In this document: positions 53,086-62,331 of the stretch, piece by piece
How positions within the stretch are numbered: the stretch's first letter is position 1
How the letters are laid out: every line of letters starts with the position of its first letter
From: Enhygromyxa salina
Lineage (GTDB): Bacteria; Myxococcota_A; Polyangia; Nannocystales; Nannocystaceae
Direction of reading: 5' to 3'
NCBI RefSeq assembly: GCF_002994635.1
Contig: NZ_PVNL01000051.1
Span: forward strand, 1-64,000
DNA length: 64,000 bases
The notes under the pieces: generated by a model
Told to the model about the DNA's origin: nothing
Database searches by the model: none
The model's input: only the letters and a program-made list of their open reading frames with translations
Translations under genes and position numbers: made by a program

Positions 53086-53686
53086 ACGCCACGTTATCAC
53101 CTTCTCGATCGGCGATCGCAGCCTAGTTGTGTGCGCTCGCCCATACCGTGAATGGCCCCGTGACAACGTTCGGCCTGCTGGGGCCGGGCTCGAGCCGTGG
53201 TCGGGGCTGGCTCGACGCCGTGGAGATCCAGGCATGCCTGAGCACCTCGTCGGTCCAGCGTGATCCGATCGACCAACCGAGGGGGCAACGCACGGCGAGG
53301 TCGGGCGCCCGCTTCGCCGCCCCCGGACTCGCTCGCGCAGGCAGCCGGACGATCGGAGCACGTGCCCAAGCGCGAACGACGTGACAGCGATGCTGACATG
53401 GGGCACACGCACGGTCTTGACGCCGCTGGCTTCGAGGATCATGAACGCACTCACGCTCGCCGTCTCGACGAGTCGTCGTCCTGTGCTAGGTCGAGCCGAC
53501 TGACCGCGGCCTCGGGTGGTCTGGGTGGGTCAGGTCGAGCTGACCCTCGCGGTGTGGGATCAGGATGTCATTGAGCGCCGTCATGCAGCCCCACACGAAC
53601 TACGACAGGGTCGACAGGCCCGTCATCGCGGCGACGACCTCCTGTTCCGACTTGCGGGGACGCTCGCGAACTGCGAGCTTGGACAA
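53086..53686. other. 600-bp stretch without a convincing gene
   Basis: Open frames here are Arg/Ser/Pro-rich. The only protein-like piece is the first 35 codons from an ATG at 53454 on the minus strand, which then degenerates. It may be decayed coding sequence. No repeat or RNA gene was recognised. Confidence 0.5.
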
Positions 53687-54523
53687 GTGATTCGGCGCCT
53701 GGTCGGAAAGGTCTTCGATGACGCCGAGGTGGCCGATCAGATCGCCCGTCTGCCGATCTCATTCAACGAGTACGGCATCGACCGGTTTGGCGTCTCGCGC
53801 CACGCGCTGCAGCGCTGGTACTCCGCGATGGCGCCGATCTACCGCGACTACCTCAAGGTCTCGGTGTTCGGCGCCGAGCACCTGCCCGCGCGCTCGCGCG
53901 GCATGGTGATCGGCAACCACTCGGGGGGCATCGGCGCGGACGCGTCGATGCTGTCGATGGCGCTGCTGATGAACAATCCGCCGCGCCTGGCCCACGCGAT
54001 GGCGGAGTACTTCTTCAACACCAAGCCGTACATGGGCATGATGCTCAACCGGGTCGGGCACCTGACCGGGCTGCCCCAGCACGCGCGCTTGCTGCTCGAA
54101 GACGAGCGCTTGGTCGTCGTGTTCCCCGAGGGCGCCCGCGGTGCGCTCAAGCCCTACAGCAAGCGCTACCAGCTGCAGCGGTTCGGGACCGGGTTCATGC
54201 GCCTGGCGCTGGTCAACCGGGCGCCGATCATCCCGTTCGCGTTCATCGGCGCCGAAGAGGCGTTCCCGATCCTCACGAGGCTCGACGCGCCGAGCCGGCT
54301 GTTCGGCATGCCGCCGATGCCGATCGCCCCGCAGCTGGTGTTCTGGCCGCTGCCGGTCAGCTGCCAGATCCACTTTGGGCCGCCCATGATCTTCGAGGGC
54401 GACGGCGACGAGGACGAGGACGAGATCTACGCCAACGTCGACCGGGTGCGAGCCGCGATCGAGGGGCTGATCCAGCAAGGCCTGGCCATGCGCCCTCGCG
54501 CGTTCATGACCGAGAGGCTCTGA
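53687..54523 (+). CDS. PlsC-like lysophospholipid acyltransferase
   Basis: 278 aa from a GTG at 53687; an open frame continues back to 53516 but that part is not protein-like, so the start is uncertain. The acyltransferase signatures are Gly-Asn-His-Ser-Gly-Gly with a downstream Asp, then Val-Phe-Pro-Glu-Gly-Ala-Arg-Gly near residue 150 and a Pro-Ile-Ile-Pro-Phe near 183. The His-to-Asp spacing is longer than in PlsC, as in a separate LPLAT subfamily. It probably adds acyl groups to a lipid at the inner membrane. An Asp/Glu-rich stretch lies near the C-terminus. Confidence 0.8.
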   Translation: MIRRLVGKVFDDAEVADQIARLPISFNEYGIDRFGVSRHALQRWYSAMAPIYRDYLKVSVFGAEHLPARSRGMVIGNHSGGIGADASMLSMALLMNNPPRLAHAMAEYFFNTKPYMGMMLNRVGHLTGLPQHARLLLEDERLVVVFPEGARGALKPYSKRYQLQRFGTGFMRLALVNRAPIIPFAFIGAEEAFPILTRLDAPSRLFGMPPMPIAPQLVFWPLPVSCQIHFGPPMIFEGDGDEDEDEIYANVDRVRAAIEGLIQQGLAMRPRAFMTERL

Positions 54524-54550
54524 GGCATCGCTTCGATCGGGCCCGTGGGC

Positions 54551-57154
54551 TCAGATGTCCCAGACCACCCAGGGATGGGTCCAGTCGTCGTCGGGGCTGG
54601 CGAACGCGCCCAGCCACGCGGCCCGGGGGTCGAAGAAGCCGTCGTCTGGGGGGCCCTCGAACCCTGGACCCGGCACGATCGGGCTGGCTGGGAGCAGGCT
54701 CGCGCTGAGCGAGCCGGCGCACGACGGGAGCCCTGGTGCCGCGTCGCTCGCCCGTGACCATGGCTCGGCGGGATCCAGCGAGGACAGCCCGCCGGACGGA
54801 TCGGCGCGCGCGACCCCTCGCAGCTCGAGCTTCGTGTCTGGATCGCGGCGACCGACGGCGTGGTCGAAGCCGCTGATCAGCACGCCGTGCAGCTGGGGCT
54901 GGGCCGCGCGACGGGCCAAGATCGCGTGGGTCGGGACCTGCGGGTTGGTCTCGCCGCACAGGGTCGCGTTCCAGATCACCGGGCGCGTGCGTGGCTCGGC
55001 CGTGGAGCCGTTGGGATCGTTGTCAAACTCGAACGCGTTGGTGGACCCGGTGCGGGTCAGCCCGCGCGCGTGATCATCCACCACGACGAACTGGACCCGA
55101 CCTTGGTAGCCGTTGTCGAAGTCGAGCCCGTCGTCGCCGGGCGCCACGCACACCAGGTGCGTCGCGTCGACGGTGCCGCCGAAGAATTCGAAGCAGTCGT
55201 CCGAGCTGGCGAGCACCTCGACGTGATCGATCGTGGTCCCGCGGCCAACCCCCGCGAGCGTGAGCCCGTTGATCTCGTTGCCAGGCGCGAGCTCGACTCC
55301 GGGGTACTCGATGCGGACGTAGCGGAGCACGCCGCTGTCGTCCTCGGGATCGTCGCCGCCGTAGCGCGCGACCCCGGTCACGCCCTCGACCTCACCGAGC
55401 ATCGGGCGACCGTCGGTGTCGCGCAGGTTGATCGGCGCGCGGCCAAGCAGCAGCACGCCGCCCCAGTCGCCCGGCTGTCGCTCGGCGCGGGGGCGGCTGC
55501 TGGTGAACACGATCGGCCGCTCAGGGGTGCCCTGCGCGATCAGACGCGCGCCAGGCTCGATGATCAGCGCGCCCGTGGTCTCGCGCTCGCCCAGGATCGT
55601 GGTCCCGGCCTCGATCGTGAGGGTCGCGCCAGCGACCACGCGGGTGTTGAAACGCAGCACATAGTCGCGATCGCAGCGCAGCGTCGCGTCGGCGTCGATC
55701 TCACCGCTGAGGTTGACGCGGGGCTTGTTCGCGGCGTCACAGTCGACGCTCGCGGGGGTGGGGTGGGGCGCGAGACCGGGCTGCGCGAGCGGGCGCTCGG
55801 AGCGTGTCGAGGCTGGGCTCGGCTCCGCCGAGGACCACTGCCAGCTCAACAGGGCACCCCCGGAGATCGCGAGCCCCAGCGCGGCCGCGAGCATGGTCCG
55901 TGCGCGAGGCCAGGCGCTTGCGGGGATCGGTTGGCCCGCGGCGGGATCTGCCAGCGCCGACTCGGGCGGCGGCTCGGGCCTCGGCCCATAGTCAGCCGTG
56001 ACCTCGTCGGGAGTCGACGTGTGCTCCTCGCTCTCGTCCGATCCGCGGGTGAGCCCGGTCGGATCGCGGACGTACTCGCGGGACAGCTCCCAGTGCGCCG
56101 GGCCGTCGCCGTGGACCAACCCGAGCAACGCCTGATCGATCCGCGCGCGGACGTCGATCCGCTCGCTGGCGAACGCGTGGGCGAGGCGGGTGCCGATCAT
56201 GCGGGTCCTAGCATCGAGGCCGTGGTCGAGCATCACGCGCTCGAGCGCGTGGCGGAACTCCTCGGCGCTCGCGTAGCGATCGTCGACCTCGGGCGCCAGC
56301 GCCCGGCGGCAGATCGTCAGGACCTCGGGCGGGACCGTGGGATCGTCGAGGACCAGCTCGGGCAGGTCGTGGTCGACCAGGCTGCGCGCGACGTTGGCCT
56401 CGCTGCAGCCGGCCCAGAGCCGCCGACCCGACACCAGCTCCCACAGCATCACCCCCGCCGAGAACACATCGGCCCGACGATCGAGCGACTCGCCCGCGGC
56501 CTGCTGCGGCGACATGTAGGCCAGCTTGCCCTTGAGCCCGCTGCCCTCGCTGCGCGTGACCGAGTCGCTGGCCTTGGCGATCCCAAAGTCGACGAGCTTG
56601 ATCTGCCCGTCGTAGGTCAGGAACAGGTTTTGCGGCGAGACGTCACGGTGGATCACGTTCAGCGCGGCGCCGTCGTAGTCGCGCAGCTCGTGTGCGTAGT
56701 GCAGACCGTCGAGCATCTCGGCGATGATCCGCAGCCGCATGCCCAGGCTCAGGGGGTCGAGCTCGTGCGGCTGCTCGGACCCGGTCCCGAGCCGACGCAG
56801 CGCCCGGTGCAGGGGCTGGCCGTCGAGGAACTCCATCGTGATGTAGGGGATCGGGCCTTCCTGTCCGACCTCGAAAGTCTGCACCACGTTGGGATGGTGC
56901 AGCCGCGACGCGAGCCGGGCCTCGTCCATGAACATCGCGAGCGCCTCGGGATCGTCGAGTAGCGACGCGCGCGGCTGCTTGACGACCAACACCTTGTTGA
57001 CCCCCGCCGCGCTGTTGACGAGCGCCAAGTACAGGTCCGACATGCCCCCGTGCCCAACGGGGAACAGCAGTTGATGACGACCCAGGGACACCGGAGGTCG
57101 GCCCGACCCGGTGTTGCCTGGCGCCGGTGTCCGCGACCACGCAGGTTGATTCAT
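54551..57154 (-). CDS. Ser/Thr protein kinase with extracytoplasmic beta-helix domain
   Basis: 867 aa from the ATG at 57154, with GGGAG 9 nt upstream. The kinase domain covers about 27-310: Lys59, Glu78, His169-Arg-Asp171 with Asn176, and Asp189-Phe-Gly. The Ala-Pro-Glu motif is Ser-Pro-Gln. One membrane helix lies at about 421-438. Residues about 465-800 resemble a right-handed parallel beta-helix (Ala-Gly-Ala-Thr-Leu-Thr-Ile-Glu-Ala-Gly-Thr, Trp-Gly-Gly-Val-Leu-Leu-Leu-Gly, then repeated Asp-Gly-Leu-Asp-Phe). The arrangement is that of a receptor kinase: the outer domain would bind a ligand, perhaps glycan, and control the inner kinase. It is divergent from the FGE-fold gene at 57505. Confidence 0.85.
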   Translation of the reverse strand: MNQPAWSRTPAPGNTGSGRPPVSLGRHQLLFPVGHGGMSDLYLALVNSAAGVNKVLVVKQPRASLLDDPEALAMFMDEARLASRLHHPNVVQTFEVGQEGPIPYITMEFLDGQPLHRALRRLGTGSEQPHELDPLSLGMRLRIIAEMLDGLHYAHELRDYDGAALNVIHRDVSPQNLFLTYDGQIKLVDFGIAKASDSVTRSEGSGLKGKLAYMSPQQAAGESLDRRADVFSAGVMLWELVSGRRLWAGCSEANVARSLVDHDLPELVLDDPTVPPEVLTICRRALAPEVDDRYASAEEFRHALERVMLDHGLDARTRMIGTRLAHAFASERIDVRARIDQALLGLVHGDGPAHWELSREYVRDPTGLTRGSDESEEHTSTPDEVTADYGPRPEPPPESALADPAAGQPIPASAWPRARTMLAAALGLAISGGALLSWQWSSAEPSPASTRSERPLAQPGLAPHPTPASVDCDAANKPRVNLSGEIDADATLRCDRDYVLRFNTRVVAGATLTIEAGTTILGERETTGALIIEPGARLIAQGTPERPIVFTSSRPRAERQPGDWGGVLLLGRAPINLRDTDGRPMLGEVEGVTGVARYGGDDPEDDSGVLRYVRIEYPGVELAPGNEINGLTLAGVGRGTTIDHVEVLASSDDCFEFFGGTVDATHLVCVAPGDDGLDFDNGYQGRVQFVVVDDHARGLTRTGSTNAFEFDNDPNGSTAEPRTRPVIWNATLCGETNPQVPTHAILARRAAQPQLHGVLISGFDHAVGRRDPDTKLELRGVARADPSGGLSSLDPAEPWSRASDAAPGLPSCAGSLSASLLPASPIVPGPGFEGPPDDGFFDPRAAWLGAFASPDDDWTHPWVVWDI

Positions 57155-57282
57155 GATGCTCGCTCCCACTCGAAACGCCCCGAAGCTAGAGGGCGTGTGG
57201 TGGGTGAGCAAGTCACGTTTCGTTGACGACGGCGTGCCCGGAGCCGCGCAGATCCACCCATTGTGTCACCTACGCGACAACG

Positions 57283-57306
57283 CGACATGGCGACATGGCG
57301 ACATGG
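57283..57306. repeat. three tandem 8-bp repeats in a divergent promoter region
   Basis: CGACATGG occurs three times in a row, at 57283, 57291 and 57299, in the 350-bp region between the kinase gene and the FGE-fold lipoprotein gene. It may be a regulator site or a variable-number repeat. The rest of 57155-57492 holds no gene. Confidence 0.6.
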
Positions 57307-57492
57307 CGACTGTCGTGGCCAACCGGCGCGTGTGACGATTGAGCGACTCGCTTGATTCCGAGTGTGATCAATGCACGCTCGCTGACGATCCAATGAGACC
57401 GATGGACCCTGGGCGGCGTTGGCAACAGCATGTCCGACTCGCGCCGTCCGCCCGTGCTCGCACCCACCCCTCAACCCGGCCCTGGTTCAAGC

Positions 57493-57498
57493 TATGGT
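57493..57498 (+). promoter_or_regulatory. putative -10 element (TATGGT) of 57505-58494
   Basis: TATGGT lies 6 nt before a GTG at 57505 and favours that start over the ATG at 57430. Confidence 0.35.
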
Positions 57499-57504
57499 GT
57501 ACCG

Positions 57505-58494
57505 GTGCGGGCACGAAGCGGACAGGATCGCGCGCGACTGATCGTCGCCGTGCTGTTTGGGACCGGGGCACTGCTGGGGTGTCACCCCCAGCCCAGCGAG
57601 CCGCCCGAGGTCCGGCAGCCGACCAACGTCGCGTGGATGCCTGGCCAGGCCGGCGAAGACTCGGGAGCGCAAGGCGAGGATCCGGAGGACGACGGCAGCC
57701 ACGAGATCCTGTGCAACCGAGACCCCGAGGCGCCGGGGTGTCCGTGGGATCGCAACGCGATCAACACCGCCCCCGAAGGGGTATGGGGAAACGCCAACCC
57801 CCACAACGCGCCGCTGCCGGTGGAGCGGCCCCAGCGGTGCCCCGAGTCCGCGGTCATGAGCGGCACGATCTCGATCCCCGCGGGTGAGTTCGTGATGGGC
57901 TGCGACAGCCTCGACAGCAAGGAGTGTGGCAAGGCCGAGCGGACCCGCGTGGTCGTGGATCTACCGGCGTTCTCGATCGATCGCACCGAGGTCACCCAGG
58001 CCGCCTACCAGCGCTGCATCGAGGCCGACGTGTGCACCCCGCCCGCGGGCGGGTTCGAGCCGACGGACGCCTGCACCAACCCGGTCGCCAACGTCAGCTG
58101 GGAGCAGGCTGGCACCTACTGCGCGTGGCGGAACCAGCGGCTGCCCAGCGAGGCCGAGTGGGAGAAGGCCGCGCGGGGCACCGACGAGCGCATGTTCCCG
58201 TGGGGCGACGACGCCCCAACCTGCGAGCTTGCCAACTTCGCGGGCTGTGGACTGCGCGAGGCCCAGCCCGTCGCCTCGCACCCGGCCGGCGCCAGCCCGT
58301 ACGGGGTCCAAGACATGGCCGGCAACGTGCGCGAGTGGGTGTTCGATCGCGAAGAGGGCCGCTCGCGCCAGCCCAAGCGCGGGATCCGGGGCGGGATGTT
58401 CACGGATCAGGGCATGAGCCTGCGCGGCGCCCGACGCCAGTGGGGGGACGTCAGCGTGTCCGATCTCGGGATCGGGTTTCGCTGCGCTGGATAG
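57505..58494 (+). CDS. FGE-fold (SUMF1-like) lipoprotein, catalytic Cys missing
   Basis: 329 aa from GTG 57505. This start gives a normal 25-residue signal before Leu-Leu-Gly-Cys; the alternative ATG 57430 would give 50 residues. An acidic linker follows, then the FGE fold: Ile-Pro-Ala-Gly-Glu-Phe-Val-Met-Gly-Cys, Ile-Asp-Arg-Thr-Glu-Val-Thr, Leu-Pro-Ser-Glu-Ala-Glu-Trp-Glu-Lys-Ala, Met-Ala-Gly-Asn-Val-Arg-Glu-Trp. The Arg-Gly-Gly-Met-Phe segment has no active-site Cys pair, so oxidase activity is unlikely. A surface binding or structural role is inferred. It is divergent from the receptor-like kinase, a possible functional partner. Confidence 0.82.
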   Translation: MRARSGQDRARLIVAVLFGTGALLGCHPQPSEPPEVRQPTNVAWMPGQAGEDSGAQGEDPEDDGSHEILCNRDPEAPGCPWDRNAINTAPEGVWGNANPHNAPLPVERPQRCPESAVMSGTISIPAGEFVMGCDSLDSKECGKAERTRVVVDLPAFSIDRTEVTQAAYQRCIEADVCTPPAGGFEPTDACTNPVANVSWEQAGTYCAWRNQRLPSEAEWEKAARGTDERMFPWGDDAPTCELANFAGCGLREAQPVASHPAGASPYGVQDMAGNVREWVFDREEGRSRQPKRGIRGGMFTDQGMSLRGARRQWGDVSVSDLGIGFRCAG

Positions 58495-58505
58495 TTCGCG
58501 GCCTG

Positions 58506-59150
58506 CTAGTCGCGGAACGTGAGCGAGAACGCCAGCGTGTCGCCGCTGGTGTCGATCTCGACGTGGGTCGAGAGCTTCGAGAACGCCAGCATCGCCTTGA
58601 CCGCGCCTGCGTACAGGACCTGAATGCCCTCGCTGACTCGGACGATCGGCGGCAGGTTGTGGGCCTCGAGGCGCATCGAGCCCGCGTCCTCGTCGGCGGC
58701 GACCACGATCTCCCCGCAGTCGCGCGTGGACATCGACCAGGCCGCGGGGGCGAGCGCGAGCACACCCTGGTTGCGCTGCTCGAGCTGCTCGGTCTCGGCG
58801 CCGTCACCGAGATCGGGCGTGGAATGCAGGCCGGCGCTCAGCGGCTCGAGCAGGCCGCCGACCCAGCTGTCGTAGACCAGGTCGCGCCAAAACTCGACGG
58901 CTCGCTCGGCGCCGAGCACGTCGACGAGCGTGTCACACAGCTCGATCGAGTACTCGACCGACAGCCACTCGTCGGCGCGCGCGCGCGCGATCGCGTTTTG
59001 CGTGGCGCGGGTGATCGTGTCGAGGATCGGCAGCCGCGTGGCATCGGGGAACGAACGAACTCGGCGCATGGCCGCGCGGTTCCAGCTATTGATGATCGCC
59101 GGGTTCCTCATCGCGTCGGTCCAGACCCTACCATCTTCGCGGCCGCTCAT
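58506..59150 (-). CDS. unknown protein, DUF2378-like layout
   Basis: 214 aa from the ATG at 59150; ATG 59111 is an alternative. A helical N-terminal half (to about 120) is followed by a beta-rich half with Leu-Pro-Pro-Ile, Gly-Ile-Gln and a final Leu-Ala-Phe-Ser-Leu-Thr-Phe. Two features recall the 304-915 product and DUF2378: helical bundle first, then a small alpha/beta domain. The identity is low and no motif is decisive. No signal peptide is seen. It is convergent with the FGE-fold gene and divergent from the small lipoprotein at 59186. Confidence 0.55.
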   Translation of the reverse strand: MSGREDGRVWTDAMRNPAIINSWNRAAMRRVRSFPDATRLPILDTITRATQNAIARARADEWLSVEYSIELCDTLVDVLGAERAVEFWRDLVYDSWVGGLLEPLSAGLHSTPDLGDGAETEQLEQRNQGVLALAPAAWSMSTRDCGEIVVAADEDAGSMRLEAHNLPPIVRVSEGIQVLYAGAVKAMLAFSKLSTHVEIDTSGDTLAFSLTFRD

Positions 59151-59173
59151 GGCCGCGCCGACCCCGTCTGGAG

Positions 59174-59179
59174 TAGAAT
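59174..59179 (+). promoter_or_regulatory. putative -10 element (TAGAAT) of 59186-59506
   Basis: TAGAAT lies 6 nt before the ATG at 59186, in the 35-bp space between divergent genes. Confidence 0.45.
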
Positions 59180-59185
59180 CTCCCG

Positions 59186-59506
59186 ATGTTCGGCCGATCG
59201 AACCTGGCAGCACGCCTCGGGCCTCGAGGAGCGGAGCGACCGCGGCCGACGACCCGCGGCGTGTCTGCACGCTTTCGAGCTGTGCTGGTGCTTGGGGTGG
59301 CGATCTCCAGTCTCGGGTGTCGGGCCAGCGCCGACGACTGCCGCGAGGTCGCCCAACACATCGTCGAGCTGGGCCAGGCCGAGGGCAAGCTCAACGCGAG
59401 CTCGGCCGACGAGCTCGAGCAGACCTGCGCCGAGCAGCGACCCACGCGAGCGCTGGTCCAGTGCATGCTGGCGGCGCAGAGCCTGGCGGAGCTCGAGGGT
59501 TGCTGA
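59186..59506 (+). CDS. small lipoprotein
   Basis: 106 aa from ATG 59186; a GTG at 59261 would give a shorter, more normal signal peptide. Lipobox Ser-Ser-Leu-Gly-Cys near residue 45, then about 60 mature residues with four Cys (Asp-Asp-Cys, Gln-Thr-Cys, Gln-Cys-Met and a C-terminal Gly-Cys) and a helical pattern. No family was recognised. The TAGAAT 6 nt upstream supports the ATG if the transcript is leaderless. It is followed 19 bp later by the phosphatase-like gene and may be co-transcribed with it. Confidence 0.65.
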   Translation: MFGRSNLAARLGPRGAERPRPTTRGVSARFRAVLVLGVAISSLGCRASADDCREVAQHIVELGQAEGKLNASSADELEQTCAEQRPTRALVQCMLAAQSLAELEGC

Positions 59507-59525
59507 CGACTCGGGGGCGAGCGGC

Positions 59526-59894
59526 GTGCAGCGGTTGAGGGTCCTGTTCGTGTGTAGCCGCAACCAGTGGCGCAGCCCCACGGCCGAGCGCGTGTTCGCT
59601 GCGGATCCGCGCCTCGCGGTTCGCTCGGCCGGGACCTCGGCTCGCGCGCGGCGGACCCTGCGGGTCGAGGATCTGAACTGGGCCGACGTCGTGTTGGTGA
59701 TGGAGCACGGGCACGCGCAGCGGATCCGGGCCAGCTTCGCGCGTGTGTGCGCGCATCTGCCGATCCACGTGCTCGACATCCCCGATGAGTATCGGGCGAT
59801 GGATCCCGCGCTAGTCGAGCTGCTCGAGGTCGCTGTCCCGCCCGTGCTCGAGCAATATTTTGACGTCGATGAGACCTCCAGTGACGCCGAGTGA
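59526..59894 (+). CDS. COG4551-type predicted protein tyrosine phosphatase
   Basis: 122 aa from a GTG at 59526. The phosphate loop is Cys-Ser-Arg-Asn-Gln-Trp-Arg-Ser (Cys-x5-Arg) at about residues 10-17, followed by Pro-Thr-Ala-Glu-Arg-Val-Phe. Arg-Ser-Ala-Gly-Thr-Ser and Asp-Leu-Asn-Trp-Ala-Asp lie further on. Asp-Ile-Pro-Asp-Glu-Tyr near 90 could supply the general acid Asp. This set matches the COG4551 family, related to low-molecular-weight phosphatases but not biochemically well defined. It is cytoplasmic and its target is unknown. Confidence 0.82.
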   Translation: MQRLRVLFVCSRNQWRSPTAERVFAADPRLAVRSAGTSARARRTLRVEDLNWADVVLVMEHGHAQRIRASFARVCAHLPIHVLDIPDEYRAMDPALVELLEVAVPPVLEQYFDVDETSSDAE

Positions 59895-59901
59895 CGCGTA
59901 G

Positions 59902-59907
59902 TAGTAT
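59902..59907 (+). promoter_or_regulatory. putative -10 element (TAGTAT) of 59914-62328
   Basis: TAGTAT lies 6 nt before the ATG at 59914, with no Shine-Dalgarno sequence between. Confidence 0.45.
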
Positions 59908-59913
59908 GGCGGC

Positions 59914-62328
59914 ATGGGCCCGCGCCGTCTGATCCCGTGCGTCATCGCTGCCTCGTTGCTCGGATGTGCGGACGACACCGCCACCGCGACCGGGGACACC
60001 GACGCGAGCTCCGACGCGACAGACACCGAGTCGGGCGGGGCAACCGAGACGGACACGGGCGAAACCGGCGACACCGAGGACGGCTTCGATCCCTACCCGT
60101 GGCCCGACGAGGCGCTCAGCGTGCTCGTCGATCCCATGATCGGCACGGGCGGGGTCGGCTACACGGTCGGGACCATGAACCCCGGGCCCTCGCTGCCGTT
60201 CGGCATGATCAAGCCCGGGCCCGACACCGGGCTTGGGCCGGTCCAGCTCTCGTTCCTCAACTGCACGGGCTACCACTACGATCAGCCCCACATCTGGGGC
60301 TTCTCGCACTCGCGGATCAACGGGATGGGCGTGCCCGACTACGGGGCCGTGCAGGTCGTCCCGGCGGTCGGGATTGATCCCGACATGACGGTGATCGGCG
60401 GCGCGCGCTCGCTCTACGATCACGCCGAAGAGCAGGCCGCCGCGGGCTACTACGCGGTCGAACTGCTCGATCACGGCGTGTTCGCCGAGCTCACCGCGAC
60501 CACTCGGGCGACCCGCCACCGCTACACCTGGGACCAGCCGAGCGCCGAGGCGTCGATCCTGTTCAACCTCGGCTACAACCCGGGCAGCGCGACCTCGACG
60601 GCGAGCGAGATCGAGATCGATCCCGCGGGTGGGGTGATCCGCGGGATGATGACGGTCTACGGCAGCTACTCCGATCGCTTCGGTGGCGTGCCGACCTACT
60701 TCGCCGCGCGGGTGTCCCAGCCGATCGCGGGCCACGGCGTGTGGGACGACATGGGCGGGCTCTCGCCCGAGCTCGCGTCGATGACCGGCGCGCAGATCGG
60801 CGGGTGGCTGCGCTTCGATCTATCTGGCGCCGACGAGCCGGTGGTCGAGCTCGAGCTGGCGATCTCGTATGTGTCGATCGCCGAGGCCGAGGCCAACCTG
60901 GCCGAGCTCGACGGGCAGAGCTTCGCGCAGACCCGCGCCGCCGCCGAAGCGAGCTGGGACGCCGAGCTGGCCCGCGTGCGCGTGCTCGGTGGCAGCGAGG
61001 AACAGCGCGAGTTGTTCTACTCGGCGCTGTACCGCAGCTTCTTGGCGCCGACGATCTTCACCGAGGCCAGCGGCCGCTACCGGGGCTTCGATGACGCCGT
61101 CCACGACACCGAGGATCGGGCCGCCGACTTCACCTACTACACGGACTTCTCGCTGTGGGACACCTACCGGACCGTCCATCCGCTGTTCAACTTGATCCAG
61201 CGCGAGCGCCACGCGGACATGCTCGAGTCGCTGGCCACGATCGCGGCGCAGGGCGGTGATCTACCCAAGTGGCCGCTGGGGATCGGGTACACGGGCGGGA
61301 TGGTGGGGACCAGCGCCGACATCGTCCTGGCTGACGCCTACCTCAAGGACATCACCGACTTCGACGTCGAGACGGCCTACGCCGCCGCGCGGCTGCACGC
61401 GATCGAGCCGCGACCCAACGCCGGTCGTGCGGGCATCGTCGGCTATCGTGAGCGCGGCTGGGTGGCCAGCGACGAGACCGGCGCGTCCGCCTCGCGCACC
61501 CTCGAGTTCGCCCACGCCGACTACGCGCTCGGGCGCTGGGCCGCGGCGCTGGGCGAGAGTGAAGACGCCGCGCTGTTCGAGGCCAGCGGCCACAACTGGC
61601 AGCATCTGTGGGCGCCCGAGCTCGAGTTCCTGATCGGTCGTCGGGCCGACGGGAGCTTCGAGCTCGACGGCTTCGACCCGCTGGTGTGGGAGAGCTACTA
61701 CTCCGAGGGCACGGCCAATCACTACCTGTGGGCCGCGCCGCACGACGTCGCCACGCTCGCCGAGCTCATGGGTGGGATCGAGCCCGCGCGCGAGCGGCTC
61801 GCGGCCTACTTCGAGACCTCGGCCGCGTTCATGAACGGCGGCGGCTACAACCCGCTGATGCCCGTGCCTTACTACTGGCAGTCGAACGAGCCCTCGCTGC
61901 ACGACGCGTACTTGTTCACCGAACTCGGCGATCCGGCCTCGACCCAGCGCTGGGTCGACTGGGCCCGCGAGCGCTACTACGGACTCGGGCCCAAGGGGCT
62001 GCCGGGCAACGACGACGCCGGGACCATGAGCGCGTGGTACGTGTTCGCTTCGATCGGCCTGTACCCGCTCCCGGGCAGCGATGGCTACTGGATCACCGCG
62101 CCGATCTTCGAGCGCGTCGAGCTCGATCTGTCCGACGCGCAGCACCCAGATCGACGCCTGGCGGTCATCGCCGACGGGGCCGGGCCGGAGATGATCTACG
62201 TGGCTGGGGCCGCGTTCAACGGCGACGCGCTCGAACGTCCGTGGATCACCTGGCAGCAGCTGCGCGAGGAAGGCGGGACGCTGCGGCTCACGCTCGCCGA
62301 CGCGCCCTCCGACTTTGGTGCGTTCTGA
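59914..62328 (+). CDS. GH92-family glycoside hydrolase (alpha-mannosidase type) lipoprotein
   Basis: 804 aa. Lipobox Leu-Leu-Gly-Cys near 18 and a Thr/Asp/Glu linker to about 55. The GH92 marks follow: Val-Asp-Pro-Met-Ile-Gly-Thr-Gly-Gly, Phe-Gly-Met-Ile-Lys-Pro-Gly-Pro-Asp-Thr, Gly-Phe-Ser-His-Ser-Arg-Ile near 130, and Gly-Leu-Pro-Gly-Asn-Asp-Asp-Ala-Gly starting at residue 695, then Ser-Ala-Trp-Tyr-Val-Phe. GH92 enzymes are calcium-dependent exo-alpha-mannosidases that invert the anomeric carbon. As a lipoprotein it would trim mannose from external glycans, for instance of prey or fungal cells. The start is supported by TAGTAT. Confidence 0.9.
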   Translation: MGPRRLIPCVIAASLLGCADDTATATGDTDASSDATDTESGGATETDTGETGDTEDGFDPYPWPDEALSVLVDPMIGTGGVGYTVGTMNPGPSLPFGMIKPGPDTGLGPVQLSFLNCTGYHYDQPHIWGFSHSRINGMGVPDYGAVQVVPAVGIDPDMTVIGGARSLYDHAEEQAAAGYYAVELLDHGVFAELTATTRATRHRYTWDQPSAEASILFNLGYNPGSATSTASEIEIDPAGGVIRGMMTVYGSYSDRFGGVPTYFAARVSQPIAGHGVWDDMGGLSPELASMTGAQIGGWLRFDLSGADEPVVELELAISYVSIAEAEANLAELDGQSFAQTRAAAEASWDAELARVRVLGGSEEQRELFYSALYRSFLAPTIFTEASGRYRGFDDAVHDTEDRAADFTYYTDFSLWDTYRTVHPLFNLIQRERHADMLESLATIAAQGGDLPKWPLGIGYTGGMVGTSADIVLADAYLKDITDFDVETAYAAARLHAIEPRPNAGRAGIVGYRERGWVASDETGASASRTLEFAHADYALGRWAAALGESEDAALFEASGHNWQHLWAPELEFLIGRRADGSFELDGFDPLVWESYYSEGTANHYLWAAPHDVATLAELMGGIEPARERLAAYFETSAAFMNGGGYNPLMPVPYYWQSNEPSLHDAYLFTELGDPASTQRWVDWARERYYGLGPKGLPGNDDAGTMSAWYVFASIGLYPLPGSDGYWITAPIFERVELDLSDAQHPDRRLAVIADGAGPEMIYVAGAAFNGDALERPWITWQQLREEGGTLRLTLADAPSDFGAF

Positions 62329-62331
62329 GGC

